From positions 48,006,485-48,070,484 of the forward strand of contig OY856187.1 in NCBI GenBank assembly GCA_963693315.1: a stretch of DNA of 64,000 bases. Direction: 5' to 3'. Of the stretch, positions 36,150 through 48,120 are shown one piece after another (the first letter of the stretch is position 1; the number at the start of each line of letters is the position of its first letter). Origin of the DNA: Diogma glabrata (taxonomy: Eukaryota; Arthropoda; Insecta; Diptera; Cylindrotomidae). A model generated the notes under the pieces. It was not told the origin of the DNA. It searched no databases and worked only from the letters and a program-made list of their open reading frames with translations. Position numbers and translations under genes: made by a program.

Positions 36150-39100
36150 GAAAACAAACCGTATGAGTTATCTACCTATAAAAATTTGCAAAACTGTAGT
36201 AATTGCATAACTGCCGTTTTATTCCACAGTAATTATTTATGTGTCCATTCAAAAACGATCTATTCCAATTTACGAGTTTCAAGATAAAGAAAAAAATAAT
36301 TATTTTGAAATTATTTACAAACACGTTGTTTTGATTGTTTATTGGTTTCCTTATTTGTTTGCAATTAATTTGTTTGAAATGTAAAACATATTAGGTAGTA
36401 AAGTTAAGCTGATATTTTAGAAATAATTTTGGAATAGCGACATTGTAACCCAAGAGTACCATCCTATCGACACAGGGTGCCACATTATCGACGGAGACCA
36501 CTTTTCCTATACATTATTCAGCATATGTGTTTTCAGACCTGGTCGTTAAAGAATCATTCTTGCATACTAAATAATGTACCGTAAAAGAAAACGGTCAATA
36601 TGGTATCTATAGGAAGGAATATTCAATGCTATTGAGTAATTGTTGTGATGATATTCAATGCTCAACATGTTGATTCGATTAAAAACAAAAGAAATACACA
36701 CATATTGTTAAAATTTTATTTTACGTAATGACTCAAAAATTTTAAAAAGTAGAATAGATCCTTTTTGAACCAATAAGACACATTTATAGTGCATTATTTA
36801 TAAATTTTTTTAAGGAATACCAAAGTAGAGCCCTTACATATGACCATACTTGAATCGGTATAAAATGAATTTTCTAAAGACTTCACATCGCATCCCTTCG
36901 AAACAAACGAAAACTACTTTATGTATTTGTGAACCTTCAGGTTAGATTTATACGCCCCCAGTTTCTGGTTCATATAGTTACGAGATAATTCATATATAAG
37001 AAAAATATATCGAAACCTAAAAGTAATCAAATTATTCCAGGAAAAAATCCTCACTTTAGCTAGAAACACAACACGGGCGAAACCCGACGACGACGTTAGT
37101 AACATTAGAATGCACAGGATACATACATTTCAAACACAACTACAGCGATAAACGAAACAGTTTTTTTCGTCGGCGATGATTATTGCCAGATATCAATTCT
37201 ACTTTTATTTGGCTGCAAGGGTAATTTTTAATGTTATTGTGACAGTGCCGCCAACTGAAAAATATGACTTTCTGATGTTTTTCGCGTTTCTGAGGTTGTA
37301 ATCGTTTTATTGAGCTGTCAAATGAATTTTTAGTTTTTATTCAAAGTTCGGTTTATTCATTTATATATTTTCATAATTTGTATTTTGTATTTTATTTTGA
37401 AAATTAGTTATTAGTAGAAAAATTATTATTATTTATTTATTAGTAAAAATTAGTTATTTTTAAAATTGAAATTTGTGAAATTCATTTTGACAAAGAACAA
37501 AGTATTTTAGTTTATGCAATTTTATTTTTGACAGCTTTTCACGCTGACGCCTTTGTTGTGGTTACAACAGCGAAATTGTAAACGTGTTCGACGATATCGT
37601 CCGTGTTGTGTTTCTACCTTTAATCAGAAAAGGTGAATAATTATCTAAGCACAATGTGGTAATGAAGCTTTAGCCGTCGTTCTGGAGTAAACTATGAATC
37701 AACTTGCTCAACTCAGCTGCATGAAATATAAATATCAAAAACGAATTTCTACCTTCAACAACAATAGAGCTAATGGAATTTCATTTGAAATAAAAACCAT
37801 CACGTCAAGTTATCAACATGAATTACTACTAGAAAATGTGAACAATTTGTTGAACAAATTATTTTCCCATTACCCAATCTAAAGAATTCAAAAACAATTA
37901 ACATATTGATATAATAATTAATAAGTGGTAATAAAATAAAAATAAAATATGTGACAATAAAATAAGTAAAACTTTTACACCTGTTCCACAGTTTTTGTTA
38001 TGTTCATATCCACATATTTTAAAAATAACAACTTAATTTCTTATATTTAAATCACAAGACGTGAGCATAATTTAATTATAATTTGCAATTTGAAAAAAAA
38101 AATTGTGCTTGCTGTTTTGCGAATATCAAAATTCGTTATTTGAGTGTTTTTTTTTTTATCCAGAAAATTACTAACAGACATATAAATTATGACTCGTTGG
38201 GAGTTTATTTAAATTTATATATCGGTGACATTTGACATTTATAATTTAAAATGATATCATCAAAAAGTACAAGTGTTTGTTTGAGAATTATTTAGATAAA
38301 ATATGAATATGATTTTATAATAAGCTATATACTTATCATCCCACTTTTCTGCTAGTAACAATAAAACTGTGTAACAAAAATTGTAGAATAAATGTTATTT
38401 AAGAAAGTTTTAAATTATAAGAAACGATAGTTTTATTGTATTTAATTGAAGTAAAATTATATATTTAAGTAAATGGAAGTAATTTTGAAATGCAATGTTA
38501 ATATTGATTTTTTTTTTGTATAAAAATGTTATCATTAATAATTACGAATGGAATAGGTCAATAACCATGAATATAATATAAACAATAATTCTTTCAAACA
38601 ATTACTTGTATTGAAACGTTGAAACGGCGATAATGCAAAACAAATAACAAAATCGTAAGTTTTTGAAGATTTAAGTTTATAATGAAATATGTTGTTGTTT
38701 GATGGTGCATTTTTTTTGTTACTAAAAACCAAACTTGTTTATGCCCACATTTCTAAACCAACACAGTTATTCTTATTGCTCACCATAACCTTCTTGTTGC
38801 ATTATCAACAAAATTCCTTTCTAAAATTAAGAAGAAAACATTGAGTCAATTCTTTGTAAACAAACAAAATTTGTGAACGCATTAGTACAGAATTTTTAAA
38901 AAGAACTAACGTTCTTAGTTTGTCAGATTTGGCATATCAAGGTTCGAATAATCATTATTGGAAAAATTAATCATAAACGTACGTCATAATAAAATAAATA
39001 GAAATAACTGTTTTCTTAATAAAACTACACGATTCTGGGAGTTCCGATGCTACGTCAAAGATTCTAGAATAAGAAAGAACGAAGTAAAACAAAAACGATT

Positions 39101-40050
39101 TTAAAAACATTTTATTTATTATGAGGTCCCAATTATGTTATTATGAGGTCCCTCCGCGGGTTTGTTTGTTCTTGTAAAATTATTTTTTGTCGCTGCTGTG
39201 TATAACAAACCAATATATGACCTAGTGTCAAACAAAAACTATCTTTTTTAACGGATGCATGCAAATAAATAATAAAACTTCCGTTCAACCACATAAATAA
39301 ATATAATCGATAAAATAAGTCATCAGAAAATTTATTTATAAAAATATCGTATCAAAAACTTGGCAGTTTACAATAAATTAACACTTGATTGAATTCAAAA
39401 GCTTATTCATATTTCTGATATTACTGGAAAAAAATTAATATTCTGCAAATTAATTTTAACAATTATGTACACTGAAATTTGTAAATATTTTTTTTCATTT
39501 CGTTTGGAGTTTCTTGACATTGAATTGGAATTTTTTGTAATGGTAAGTGCTTAGTAAGTATATCGAAAAAGTATGAAAATATAGTTTTTTTGTATGCTTA
39601 TTTATGTAAAGCGTGTTTGACTTACCATGTCTCTCCTACTTCTAAAAGTTTTATTTGGATAAACTTATAACAGAAGTCAGGGTGAAAAGTGTTAGCGGGG
39701 ATTGTTAGTTTATTCCTACATTCATTCAACTAGAACTATTTGAACTGCTGTTTGTCATTAAATGTGTTTTATAGTCTTGTTTGGTCAACAAGAGTGGTAT
39801 AGTCTTGTTTGGTATCTATAGTCTATACCACTCTTGTTTGGTATCCTCCGGTTACTGAAATTTATTTTAGGGTAAGGGTGAAATTTCGAATGTGTTGCAG
39901 GGCTTGCAGCCAATAAATCGTTAAAAAAAAATAAACAAAAATTTTAGACGTGATTGTGCGACCCTCATAGCTTAACAGAGACAGAGGTATGTAATAAATA
40001 TCTATCTTTGCGCTTTGCAAGAAAAAATACACTCGATAATCGGCAAACAA
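36150..40050. other. AT-rich intron stretch, weak local repeats
   Basis: No gene is supported. Small features are: a CCCGTGTTGTGTTTCTA word near 37063-37080 (minus) that recurs as CCGTGTTGTGTTTCTACC near 37599-37616 (plus); a duplicated TTATGAGGTCCC near 39120-39150; and TAGTCTTGTTTGG repeated three times near 39770-39840. Confidence 0.45.
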
Positions 40051-40053
40051 GAT

Positions 40054-40218
40054 CAGGGTGGTTATTTTGTAGCGTTATCTCACTAGGTGAGATAAATAGT
40101 GAGATAAAAAAATTATGTTTAAATGATTTCTTTTATCTAATACAATCGATCAAAGACAAATATTTTATCTCACTTTTTATCTCACCTAGTGAGATAACGC
40201 TACAAAATAACCACCCTG
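40054..40218. mobile_element. 165 bp MITE with perfect long inverted repeats
   Basis: It starts CAGGGTGGTTATTTTGTAGC and ends with the exact reverse complement at 40199-40218. The inverted pairing continues through GTTATCTCACTAGGTGAGATAA, about 40 bp per arm before small differences, around a short AT-rich centre. The CAGGG start is hAT-like. The flanks (aacaagat and cacctgga) show no clear 8 bp duplication, so the superfamily is uncertain. Confidence 0.85.
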
Positions 40219-42480
40219 CACCTGGATTCTATAATTTCTATAATGTAGTGGTCATTCTGCTCGAAGGAAAATCAGTTACCAATGCACTCACTGAAGCTAA
40301 GATAAGTTGACTAGAAGGACACTATCTGTATAGCACTGGGAAAAGCTAAGAAATCGACACGTGAGCTTATTATGCTTCTTTTTGTGCTACCGTAAGCCAA
40401 AGTAATCACCATGCCGTGATCTAAAGACATCAATGTTTATTTAAATTCTCTCTTCAGTCCACTTACCTGTAACATGTGCATAAGTAAAAAAAAAAATCAC
40501 TTTTTTACTCTTTCTCGTCATATTTATATATAGATTTTCTATGTTAAAAAAAACAAACTGACGTTCAGCAGTAAAATATATGTTGAACAACTGACAGTTA
40601 GACAAATAAATCCGATAACAATAAATCAAAAAATTCCTTCTTAGATTTTATATTTATTGCCGATTCTCGAAAAACAATGAAGTGTCTTTTGTGTGTTTCA
40701 AATATGTCCAAACTATTACTTAAGTTAAATTCTGACGTTAACGATCCTTTATACTTAGTTTTATATCCGAGTATATATTTGCAATAAAATCAAATTACAT
40801 ACAAATATGTACAACTGTTTCTAAAAGCAAATTTGAATAAATTAAGATATTTTTCTTTATCTTTACATTTTTGGATGTGTATCTTCTTTAAATTGATTTT
40901 TGTTTGTTTTTATTTTAATTTCGCAAAATACTCAAAGAAACTATTTTTATCTCTTTTGTTTTGACGTAAATGAAGTAAATATTTAATTATGTTTTTTTTT
41001 TTCAAGTATAAATGTCGCAATTTTTTTTTTGAATTCGTTAAAAATTTAACTTAAAACCATACTTTGCTTGTAAGAAATGTGTTGATAGATTTTAGAACCG
41101 TGACAACAAAATTTTATTGAGTTTGCGTTCTATAAAGATAATTTTTTATATAAACATTTGACGTGCGCCTTGGCATCAAGCTGACCAGTTAGGCCGGTTT
41201 TATCAATCAACAATATCGTCTTTTTTTGCACAGAGTCTTTATGTATTACTCATATTTCATTGTTGACTCGCAAGTAACTTTCCAACCATGACAGCAGTAT
41301 TCCATCTATGAATCAATTAAGGGGTTATAGTGTAACGTCCGCTATATTCGCCTAAACAATAATAAAACCAATTCATCTTCTTTTTCTAATTCAATAAAAA
41401 TTTATTTCAATAGTTTCAGTTCATTTTTACATTAGTAATAATTTTAAAATTTTCTAATATTTAACGGCTAGTTAAATTTCGAATATACTGAAAAAATAAA
41501 CGAACGTACCAATTTATTTTCATTTCTAACGAACAGATGTCGTTACTAGTTTTTGCTGAATCTTGGTGTTACACGATTTTCATTAGAAGATGTCAAAGAA
41601 AAATCACATTTTTTTGTTCTGAAATTTTAATTTTTTCGAGGGTTATATAATTATATTATAATATATAATATAACAATAAACATCCGAGATAAAAATTTAA
41701 AATTTATAATTAAAAAGTTTGTCAAATTCCATGTTGGTTTTTTTTTTAAAACATTTGATATCATCGTATTTAATATTGTTTAAGCTAAAACTGATCAAAG
41801 GAATTATAAAGGAAAGTATAAATTGCTTGAGTGATATAAGTGGGATTCGTATCAAAATGTTTAAACGAAGGAACCTATTTGTTATTGATGAATGTGTTGG
41901 TTCTTTTATTTCATGTTATAAAATACTTCCACTGAAAGCAAATAGGGAAATGGCGGATTATAATTAAATAAAGAAACCTGAGAAGAATTTCCTTTTTGGA
42001 TGATATGTTGTAATGATATTAGGCTGGGAAGAGTATGGGTGCTCAATTGTTGTCAAACCTATGGATTAGTGAACGTTTGATCATAAATTGGTTTGATCAT
42101 AAATTTTGCTAATTAAAACGAAAACACATCATAGTAACTGGAGATTATACTGAACAAGAAATATTTTTTTTGGAATTAATGCAAGTTGCATCACTGGAAC
42201 GCTTTTTCAACGATCAACGATACCAGGCAGGTTTTCTTTATATATATTGTTTTCATTGTTTTTTTTGAATATAGGTATAATTATTTAGTTCTATTACTAT
42301 AATGTTCGAAATGATAGGATAGAGATTTTTTTTTATTATTAAGGGATTTCCAAATTCAAGATTTGTGTGGTACGGACGACCCGTTTGCTCTCATAGAATA
42401 AATTTTAATGTTTTCTTTTTGTTCTAAATAATTTGTAAATAAAAGCCAAGCCCATAGTGGCACTAGTACAATAGATCAGA
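40219..42480. other. AT-rich intron sequence
   Basis: No supported gene or structured repeat. The frame at 41719-41967 lacks a recognisable domain. Confidence 0.45.
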
Positions 42481-42486
42481 AAAACT

Positions 42487-42658
42487 TGATCTTAAAAGTA
42501 CTTTTTCATCGCCTCAAGAATCCTAATTTGCATTGCAGATTTAGCGAGGTTTAACACACATTTGTTGCATTTCAGATTACTTTTAATATCCACTCCAAGA
42601 AGTATTATCTTAATAGGGTTGTTGGAATTGTTTGGGTTCAATGCAACAATATTACGAT
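42487..42658 (-). pseudogene. LINE reverse-transcriptase C-terminal fragment
   Basis: The minus strand reads NPIKIILLGVDIKSNLKCN and, further on, NLAKSAMQIRILEAMKKYF before a stop. This fits the post-catalytic region of jockey/CR1-type reverse transcriptases (LLGVxIxxxLxWxxHVxxLAKSASxxLGxLxRxxKYF). The Trp and His of WxxH are lost. It is a short dead fragment of the same general type as 59100-60690. Confidence 0.55.
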
Positions 42659-42659
42659 C

Positions 42660-43195
42660 TCATCATTCTTAAGCACTTTCCGTGTGTTCGTTGAAGGAAT
42701 TAAATAACAACCATATCAGCGGTGGCTGCAGTACGAAATCGAATTTTATAGGAGATGCTTGTATGTAATTTACTTATGAAAAAAAGAAAAAAGAAAACAC
42801 ATACCTCTACGAATTCTGGAATACAACTAGAATTTCATATGAAAGACTATCTCAGGATTCCTTCGAAATTTATTTTGGAATTTTGTACACAACAGTTCTT
42901 TCTATAATTTTGAATGTGTGCGTTTTTCTTCTGTCTTATCCCGGTTGTTCCAAACAGATTGGACATAAAAATTAAAAAAAAAGTTATTATGAAGAAAAAT
43001 AGGCTAATTTTGAGCAACAAATATAGCGATATGTCTATAATACTCATAATTATAATTGTTTGTGGGGTTGGGAGTTATGAAGGAAGAAAACACCATTTAT
43101 AACCTAGTTGATTAAATCGCCTTAGTTCCGAACTTATGCAGTGTATATAAATTCAATCATTTGTGGAAATCAATAGTCTCGAGTGGTTTAAAAAA
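42660..43195. other. AT-rich intron sequence
   Basis: Nothing recognised. Confidence 0.45.
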
Positions 43196-43199
43196 GCGC

Positions 43200-43310
43200 C
43201 CGTCAACAACTCATAATGCATGTTGTTGTAGACCTGGGTCTGGGTATTTATGTGTTGTAGTGACACATATTGTAATTCGTATAAGACAACACTTTTTGTA
43301 AAAAGATGCG
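43200..43310 (-). repeat. Dispersed repeat family R1, copy at 43.2 kb
   Basis: Words ATGCATGTTGTTG, TATTTATGTGTTGTAGTGACA, CACATATTGTAATTCGTA and ACAACACTT match, in inverted orientation, the copy at 13115-13225 and, in direct orientation, the part at 51480-51580. It is the most diverged copy. Confidence 0.5.
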
Positions 43311-43570
43311 TAAAATTTAAATAAACAATGTTTGAGTGGGTCTAATCATCATTAGGGTATTTTTGAAGGGCTGAGGATGAGGAAGGGTGAAAAAACTTAT
43401 TTAATAAACACCGAAATATTTTTACAAACGAGCGTTTAGAACATGGTCTCACATTACGCCGTAATGGATCGGCCGAAAAATTTGAAAAGAATTAAAATGA
43501 GAGAAACTTTTTTAAATTTTTAACAAAAACTATGCAATTTTTTAAATGTGCATAGACCCATGTTGTAAGG

Positions 43571-43640
43571 CAGTGATGTCAAATTCGCGGCTCGCGAACC
43601 ACGTGTGGCCCGCTGCATAAATTGTTGTGGCCCTCAAGAC
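43571..43640 (+). repeat. hAT-type terminal sequence without a partner
   Basis: CAGTGATGTCAAATTCGCGG at 43571, followed by CTCGCGAACCACGTGTGG, is a typical hAT (Charlie-like) element start, with GC content far above the flanks. No inverted partner was found to the right, so it is a truncated end or a solo scrap. Confidence 0.55.
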
Positions 43641-43795
43641 TTTTCCACACCTACAGTGTTTTAATTGAAAAATTCAAGAATGCATAAGTTCGTTGCCCTT
43701 CGAATCATAAGTTTTAAGAAGATTTTTACAGCCGTTGAGCTGAACGAAATCGTAATTTTCTTTCGAAACTAAAGAATATAGTCCTTGGCCCATCG

Positions 43796-44212
43796 CCGAT
43801 TTCACTTAATGACTTCCACATATTTTATACTTCGTGAGGCATCTGTCCTTGACGAGTCCGAAAACTTTCGTCCTGCCATTTTCCTCGATTCGGCCGCTTT
43901 TTCGTTCGGCAAGCTCCGAAAAAGACCGATGGCCCGGGATCTTGTAAATTTGCTACCACAATTTTTTTTTTAACTATTGGGGGTGGAAATTTGTTTTAGA
44001 ACACGTGGGTTCAGAACACGAGGTTTTAGAACACGAGGTTTTAGAACACGAGGGATCCAAACCCCATAGTTTAAAAAAAATTGTGGTAACAAATTTACAA
44101 GATCCGAACGAAAAAGCGACCGAATCGAGAAAAAAAGCAGAACAAAAGTTTTCGGACTCGTCAAGGACAGGCGCCTCACAAAGTATAAAACATGTGGTAA
44201 TCATCAAATGAT
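43796..44212. mobile_element. Foldback element with tandem-repeat loop
   Basis: The left arm (43796-43976) and right arm (44065-44212) are inverted copies. Examples: CCTTGACGAGTCCGAAAACT on the left and its complement AGTTTTCGGACTCGTCAAGG on the right, then CTCGATTCGG, TTTTTCGTTCGG and GATCTTGTAAATTTG. The left arm has an extra insertion near 43911-43938. The loop holds four copies of a 15 bp unit AGAACACGAGGTTTT. The similar peptides read from both strands are a by-product of the inversion. Confidence 0.8.
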
Positions 44213-44608
44213 ATCAGCAAGGGCCCAAAGAGTATTATGACTGCTCTGAACTAAAAATGTTGATTGTAAACAAGATTTGGTTTTCTCAGTTGACATTACT
44301 GGCCATCTTATTCAACTCAATATTATTGTTCAGTGTAAAACATCATTGTATGACCACATGAATTCATTCAAACAAAAGATACCTTATGGAAAATAGAATT
44401 GAAAAGAGAAAATTTATGCATTTTTTCTAGTTGTAAGACTCTTTTGCTTAAAGTTCCAGAGTTAAAATATGAAAAACAACTGAAAATGTTGGCAGACATA
44501 TTTGGAATAGAGGTTTTCAGATTTTCAAAGGAGTGAGTCTCATTTCAATGTTTTTTGCTCTCCGATGTCTGTTGACATTGAAAATGATGCGAAAATATGC
44601 AATTAGAA

Positions 44609-45002
44609 CCCGAGCAGAAAATAGTTATGGAAAGCCTGAATACAATCAGAGCGTGATCAGGGCCAGAAATGGCAAGCCCTATTAGGGCAATCTGATATGG
44701 ACCTGTTCCTGCCTCAATTAGAATATCCTTTTTGGGTTAACCTTACTTGAATATATTCGTCCCTGATGGAGTTTTTCGTATTCCACCACTGGTTGGGCAA
44801 CCTGATCGGGGCCTGATACAAAATGCCTTACTAGGGTTTGACATTTTTAGTTTTGTATGGCGAACTTGATCAGGCCCTGATCCGACTATACTAATCAGAG
44901 CCCGATTGGGAAAAAAAGCGATATACTCATGATCAGGGTCCTATCAAACTAGGGCAAAACTGATCAGGGCCATATTTGAACCCTAACAAATTTCTGCTCG
45001 GG
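44609..45002. mobile_element. 394 bp MITE, CCCGRGYAGAAA family, copy 2
   Basis: CCCGAGCAGAAA (44609-44620) is exactly inverted as TTTCTGCTCGGG (44991-45002). The interior has at least six degenerate CTGATCAGGGCC motifs, some inverted. End sequence, length and motif style match copy 1 at 10350-10734. No reading frame. No clear target duplication. Confidence 0.7.
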
Positions 45003-45695
45003 GAGTTTATAAAACTACGATGCGACACGCTATTAAATTAAAAATATAAGAAAATTGGTATTCAAGAGTTTTACGATTATTAATCTAAGGACCGTTGCCC
45101 AAGAACTCTACATTTTGTTATACGCTTATTATCCATGTTTGGTAGCTCGTTTTTTTCATAAGTGAAAATGAATAAAACTGCAAAGCGAGCCAGAATAACT
45201 GAAGAACATTTAGCATCGATATTAAAAATTACATTAAGCCAAAAACTAACACCAAATTTTGATTTAGCAAAAAAACTGAATTAATAAATATATTTTTAAG
45301 AACTAATAAATTTCTATATAAACATTTTCTTTAACAAATTTAAAATTTTTAATAAAACCAAGAACATGTAGCCCCCCACATAAGACTGCAAAATAATTTT
45401 CGAAAAATATGGTCCGTATACCGAACTGAGTTTGACATGCCTGTTGTAAGGGGATAGGAGTAAGAAGGAATAAAATAAATCCTAAAGAATGGGGTCTCAT
45501 TTGAAAGAACTCTTAAATTAAGTAACATTACAGTCTAGGGTTTAAAATTACATCGCACAATTTTTGAAATATTCCCAAAACGTCAATTTTATTTTTAAAA
45601 GCGCTGCTGACTACTAAGGTTACTGAACTCCAGATTTGTACAAATCTGAACTGAGATATTAAAATTCATTAAACTCACATATTAAAAGTTACACT
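45003..45695. other. AT-rich intron sequence
   Basis: Nothing recognised beyond short unsupported frames. Confidence 0.45.
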
Positions 45696-45699
45696 GAAC

Positions 45700-45879
45700 C
45701 ATAGACAAATAATAATATTATATTATTATTGGTCTATGACTGAACTTATTAATAGTAGTTTAATCAATGAGTGAATAATGAAGTAGTTTACTCTCAAGCA
45801 AAAGTTTAAAATTTGAGCGAGGCATGAGCGAGAATTTTAATTTGCGAGAGAATAAAATTCATTATTCACGAATTGATTA
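45700..45879. repeat. Two adjacent hairpins
   Basis: The first spans 45700-45738: CATAGAC.AATAATAATAT pairs with its inverse ending GTCTATG. The second spans 45761-45879: TAATCAATGAGTGAATAATGAA pairs with TTCATTATTCACGAATTGATTA, with three mismatches, around a GAGCGAGGCATGAGCGAG loop. Confidence 0.65.
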
Positions 45880-46134
45880 CAATACTTTATTCTCTGACAA
45901 AGAATTGTGTATTATAAAAAATAAAAACATTTTCTTCAATTAAAACAATAAATCTTTATTGTTTTAATTGATAAATCAAATTTCTTAATAAAAAAAACCC
46001 TGATGATAAAAAACCCCTTCTCATACAATCAACCAAGTTCAACTAAACGAATTAAGAGAATTTAAATTAAAATTTGATTTTTGAACAAAACTTATAACTT
46101 GAACTGAACTTTGAACTAAACTTATAACTATAAC

Positions 46135-46538
46135 TGAACTTTTTATATCCACGATACAGTGTTTCGTTTATAATTAATTTAAATTTTAAACACATTTATC
46201 TATTTCTACTTTTACTATGAACACTATCGCAGTAATTTAAATCATAACTTTACATCATCGCAGATCTAAAATAAAACCACTTTAATTTTGCAATAGGAAT
46301 TCCTTATATACGATTCTGCATTATTTCTCGTATATTCTAGGTAATTTCATTCTTTACAAAGAAAGATCCAGAACAGAAATCTACATAATTATTTTTGATA
46401 TATTTTATTTCATGTTTGGACCCTTGTTCTAAGAAATGAAGGTGACCTTGATTTTATTTTTTGAAATATTTTTAAATCGACAATTAAGGTTGAATACAAT
46501 TGTTTTGTATTTCATTGCGTTTGTGTAGAATCGTAACA
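46135..46538 (+). repeat. LTR 3' portion, plus strand
   Basis: It shares GTTTCGTTTATAAT, ACTTTACATCATCGCAG, ATTCCTTATAT and GATCCAGAACAGAAATCTAC with 31280-31510. It ends TCGTAACA at 46531-46538, the LTR terminus also seen at 21709-21716. The 5' part is missing. Confidence 0.65.
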
Positions 46539-46672
46539 ATATTGTTTGCAGAATCGATTGCAGTTGTTGTGAAACAATAGCGGTGTTGAATACTTAAGAA
46601 AACTTGCTTACCAATCAGTGATCGAATCCAGAAGGAGAGCCAATTCGAGAAGCTAGCTAGAATAACGTGAAC
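46539..46672 (-). repeat. LTR 5' portion, minus strand, abutting an LTR 3' end
   Basis: Read on the minus strand it gives CGAATTGGCTC, GATCACTGATTGGTAAGC, TTAAGTATTCAAC and GCAAACAATAT, in the same order as the first 170 bp of the solo LTR at 21047. It directly follows the plus-strand LTR terminus at 46538, forming an inverted junction. Confidence 0.65.
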
Positions 46673-46929
46673 ATATGTTATAAATAAATTATGGATTAGC
46701 ATTCTTCAGAGATTATATCTATCTTACGTGAGTCTGGAATCACTCATCGAAATACCTTTAACACTTATTAAAATTATATTTAGTAACTTATGTTTTCTAA
46801 ATGGTGTACCAAAATTTACCCACAATTTGATTTAAATAGAAACAGCTATTTTTTTAAATTTGAATTTTTTACAAAAGCATAAAGAACATTGTATAAAGTC
46901 ATGTTTGGAATAGCATATCAGGCAAATGA

Positions 46930-47760
46930 CCTTCACGAGTGCTACCACATAGACATTCTTTTATCGAAATTTTTCTATAACCGTTTTTAATAAATGCTGT
47001 TGAATTTCATTAATCCAGCATTGAAACTCCGCCTTCAATGCACGGATGCGTGATGGGCTTGTTGGCATAGACATTTGATTTCAAATAAAACCATAAGAAA
47101 TGCATTTGGGTTTAATCACATGATCTAGGGACCAATTCAGATTGCCGAAACTAGAGAGTACGCGACCAGGAAATGTCTTATGCAATAATTGAATTCTTTT
47201 ACGGGATGTATAACATATGGCACCGTCTTGTTGAAACTACATGTCGTGTACATCAATACCATCTAACTTAAAGATAAATAACTCGATTATCATGTCGCGA
47301 TATCGAGCATCAGTTATAGTGACCGCTTAACAAGCCTCATTCTCGAAGAAGTATTGTCCAATTATACCTGCACGTGACACGTTGTGGATGCATTTGTTTT
47401 CCAAAAGTCACATGTGACTTCTCTGCACCTCAAATTCGAAAAATCTTGTTGATTTTCAATAATCCATTCAACAAAGTCTCTTTGCTGTGTATTATAGGTC
47501 ATTAGTCTTTAGTTCTTGAGTCAATTGAACTTCATAAGCATGGAGACGATAAATGAATATAGAAAGAGATCTTCTTGAAAGCTCTCTAAAGCTTCTTGAA
47601 AGTTGCAATTCTTGTCCACGACGCCAAATTGATGCTTGAATTGATGGACTTGCACTAACACTCTCATACACTGCTTCGATATTAACATTCGAACGTCTTA
47701 TTATTGAACGGTTAGTGTGTTTAGTTTCACCAATTGATTCATTTCAAAATTGTGGTCGCC
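46930..47760 (-). pseudogene. Tc1/mariner-type transposase fossil
   Basis: The minus strand retains, in order, RSNVNIEAVYESVSASPSIQ (helix-turn-helix region), RLHAYEVQLTQELK, IIGQYFFENEA, ARYRDMIIELFIF, FQQDGAICYTS near 47240-47270, FPGRVLSSFGNLNW, and the C-terminal INEIQQHLLKTVIEKF. This is the mariner-like transposase typical of insects, where FQQDGATxHT marks the second catalytic Asp. The CDLTPLD motif with the third Asp is destroyed (HVIKPKC), and stops and deletions occur, including the stretch with the first Asp. Terminal repeats were not identified. Confidence 0.75.
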
Positions 47761-47973
47761 CAGTTTTTGTAATTTTTGAAATATTATACAACAATGTAAA
47801 CGCGTTGTTCTCTCGTGTAGTGTTCCATTTTTACTAACCCTAGTCAGTTTTCAAACTGTTATTTTTTTGTTACAAACTTTATAGCACAAATGGGGGCAAA
47901 TTAAAATCTTGCGTAAAATTTGGGCACTATTTGTATGCAAAAAATATCAACTGAAAAACTTATAAAATATATA

Positions 47974-48118
47974 CAGTCAAACTTCCATAAATCGAACTTC
48001 AATTATTCGAATTTCTCTATAAATCGTATTTATATTTTGCATATTTTTATTTTTATGTTTCGAAGTTTCCCTAAATCGAACAAAAATGTATGGCTTTCAA
48101 ATTATGGAAGTTTTACTA
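47974..48118. mobile_element. 145 bp pogo-like MITE with TA target duplication
   Basis: The left end CAGTCAAACTTCCATAA and right end (TTATGGAAGTTTTACTA) are inverted with few mismatches and are flanked by TA on each side (47972-47973 and 48119-48120). The interior repeats ATCGAA/TTCGAA words. The CAGTxxAACxTCxATAA ends and TA duplication fit the pogo/Tigger branch of Tc1/mariner. No coding capacity. Confidence 0.75.
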
Positions 48119-48120
48119 TA

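Noticed and set aside
43845..43885. Possible hammerhead-ribozyme-like string TTGACGAGTCCGAAAAC, repeated in inverted form at 44145-44170
   Set aside because: The core needs CUGANGA, and here the first C is U. Stem II would be only one or two pairs long, and no cleavage-site stem fits. The likeness to CTGANGA...GAAA is partial and both copies lie in foldback arms.
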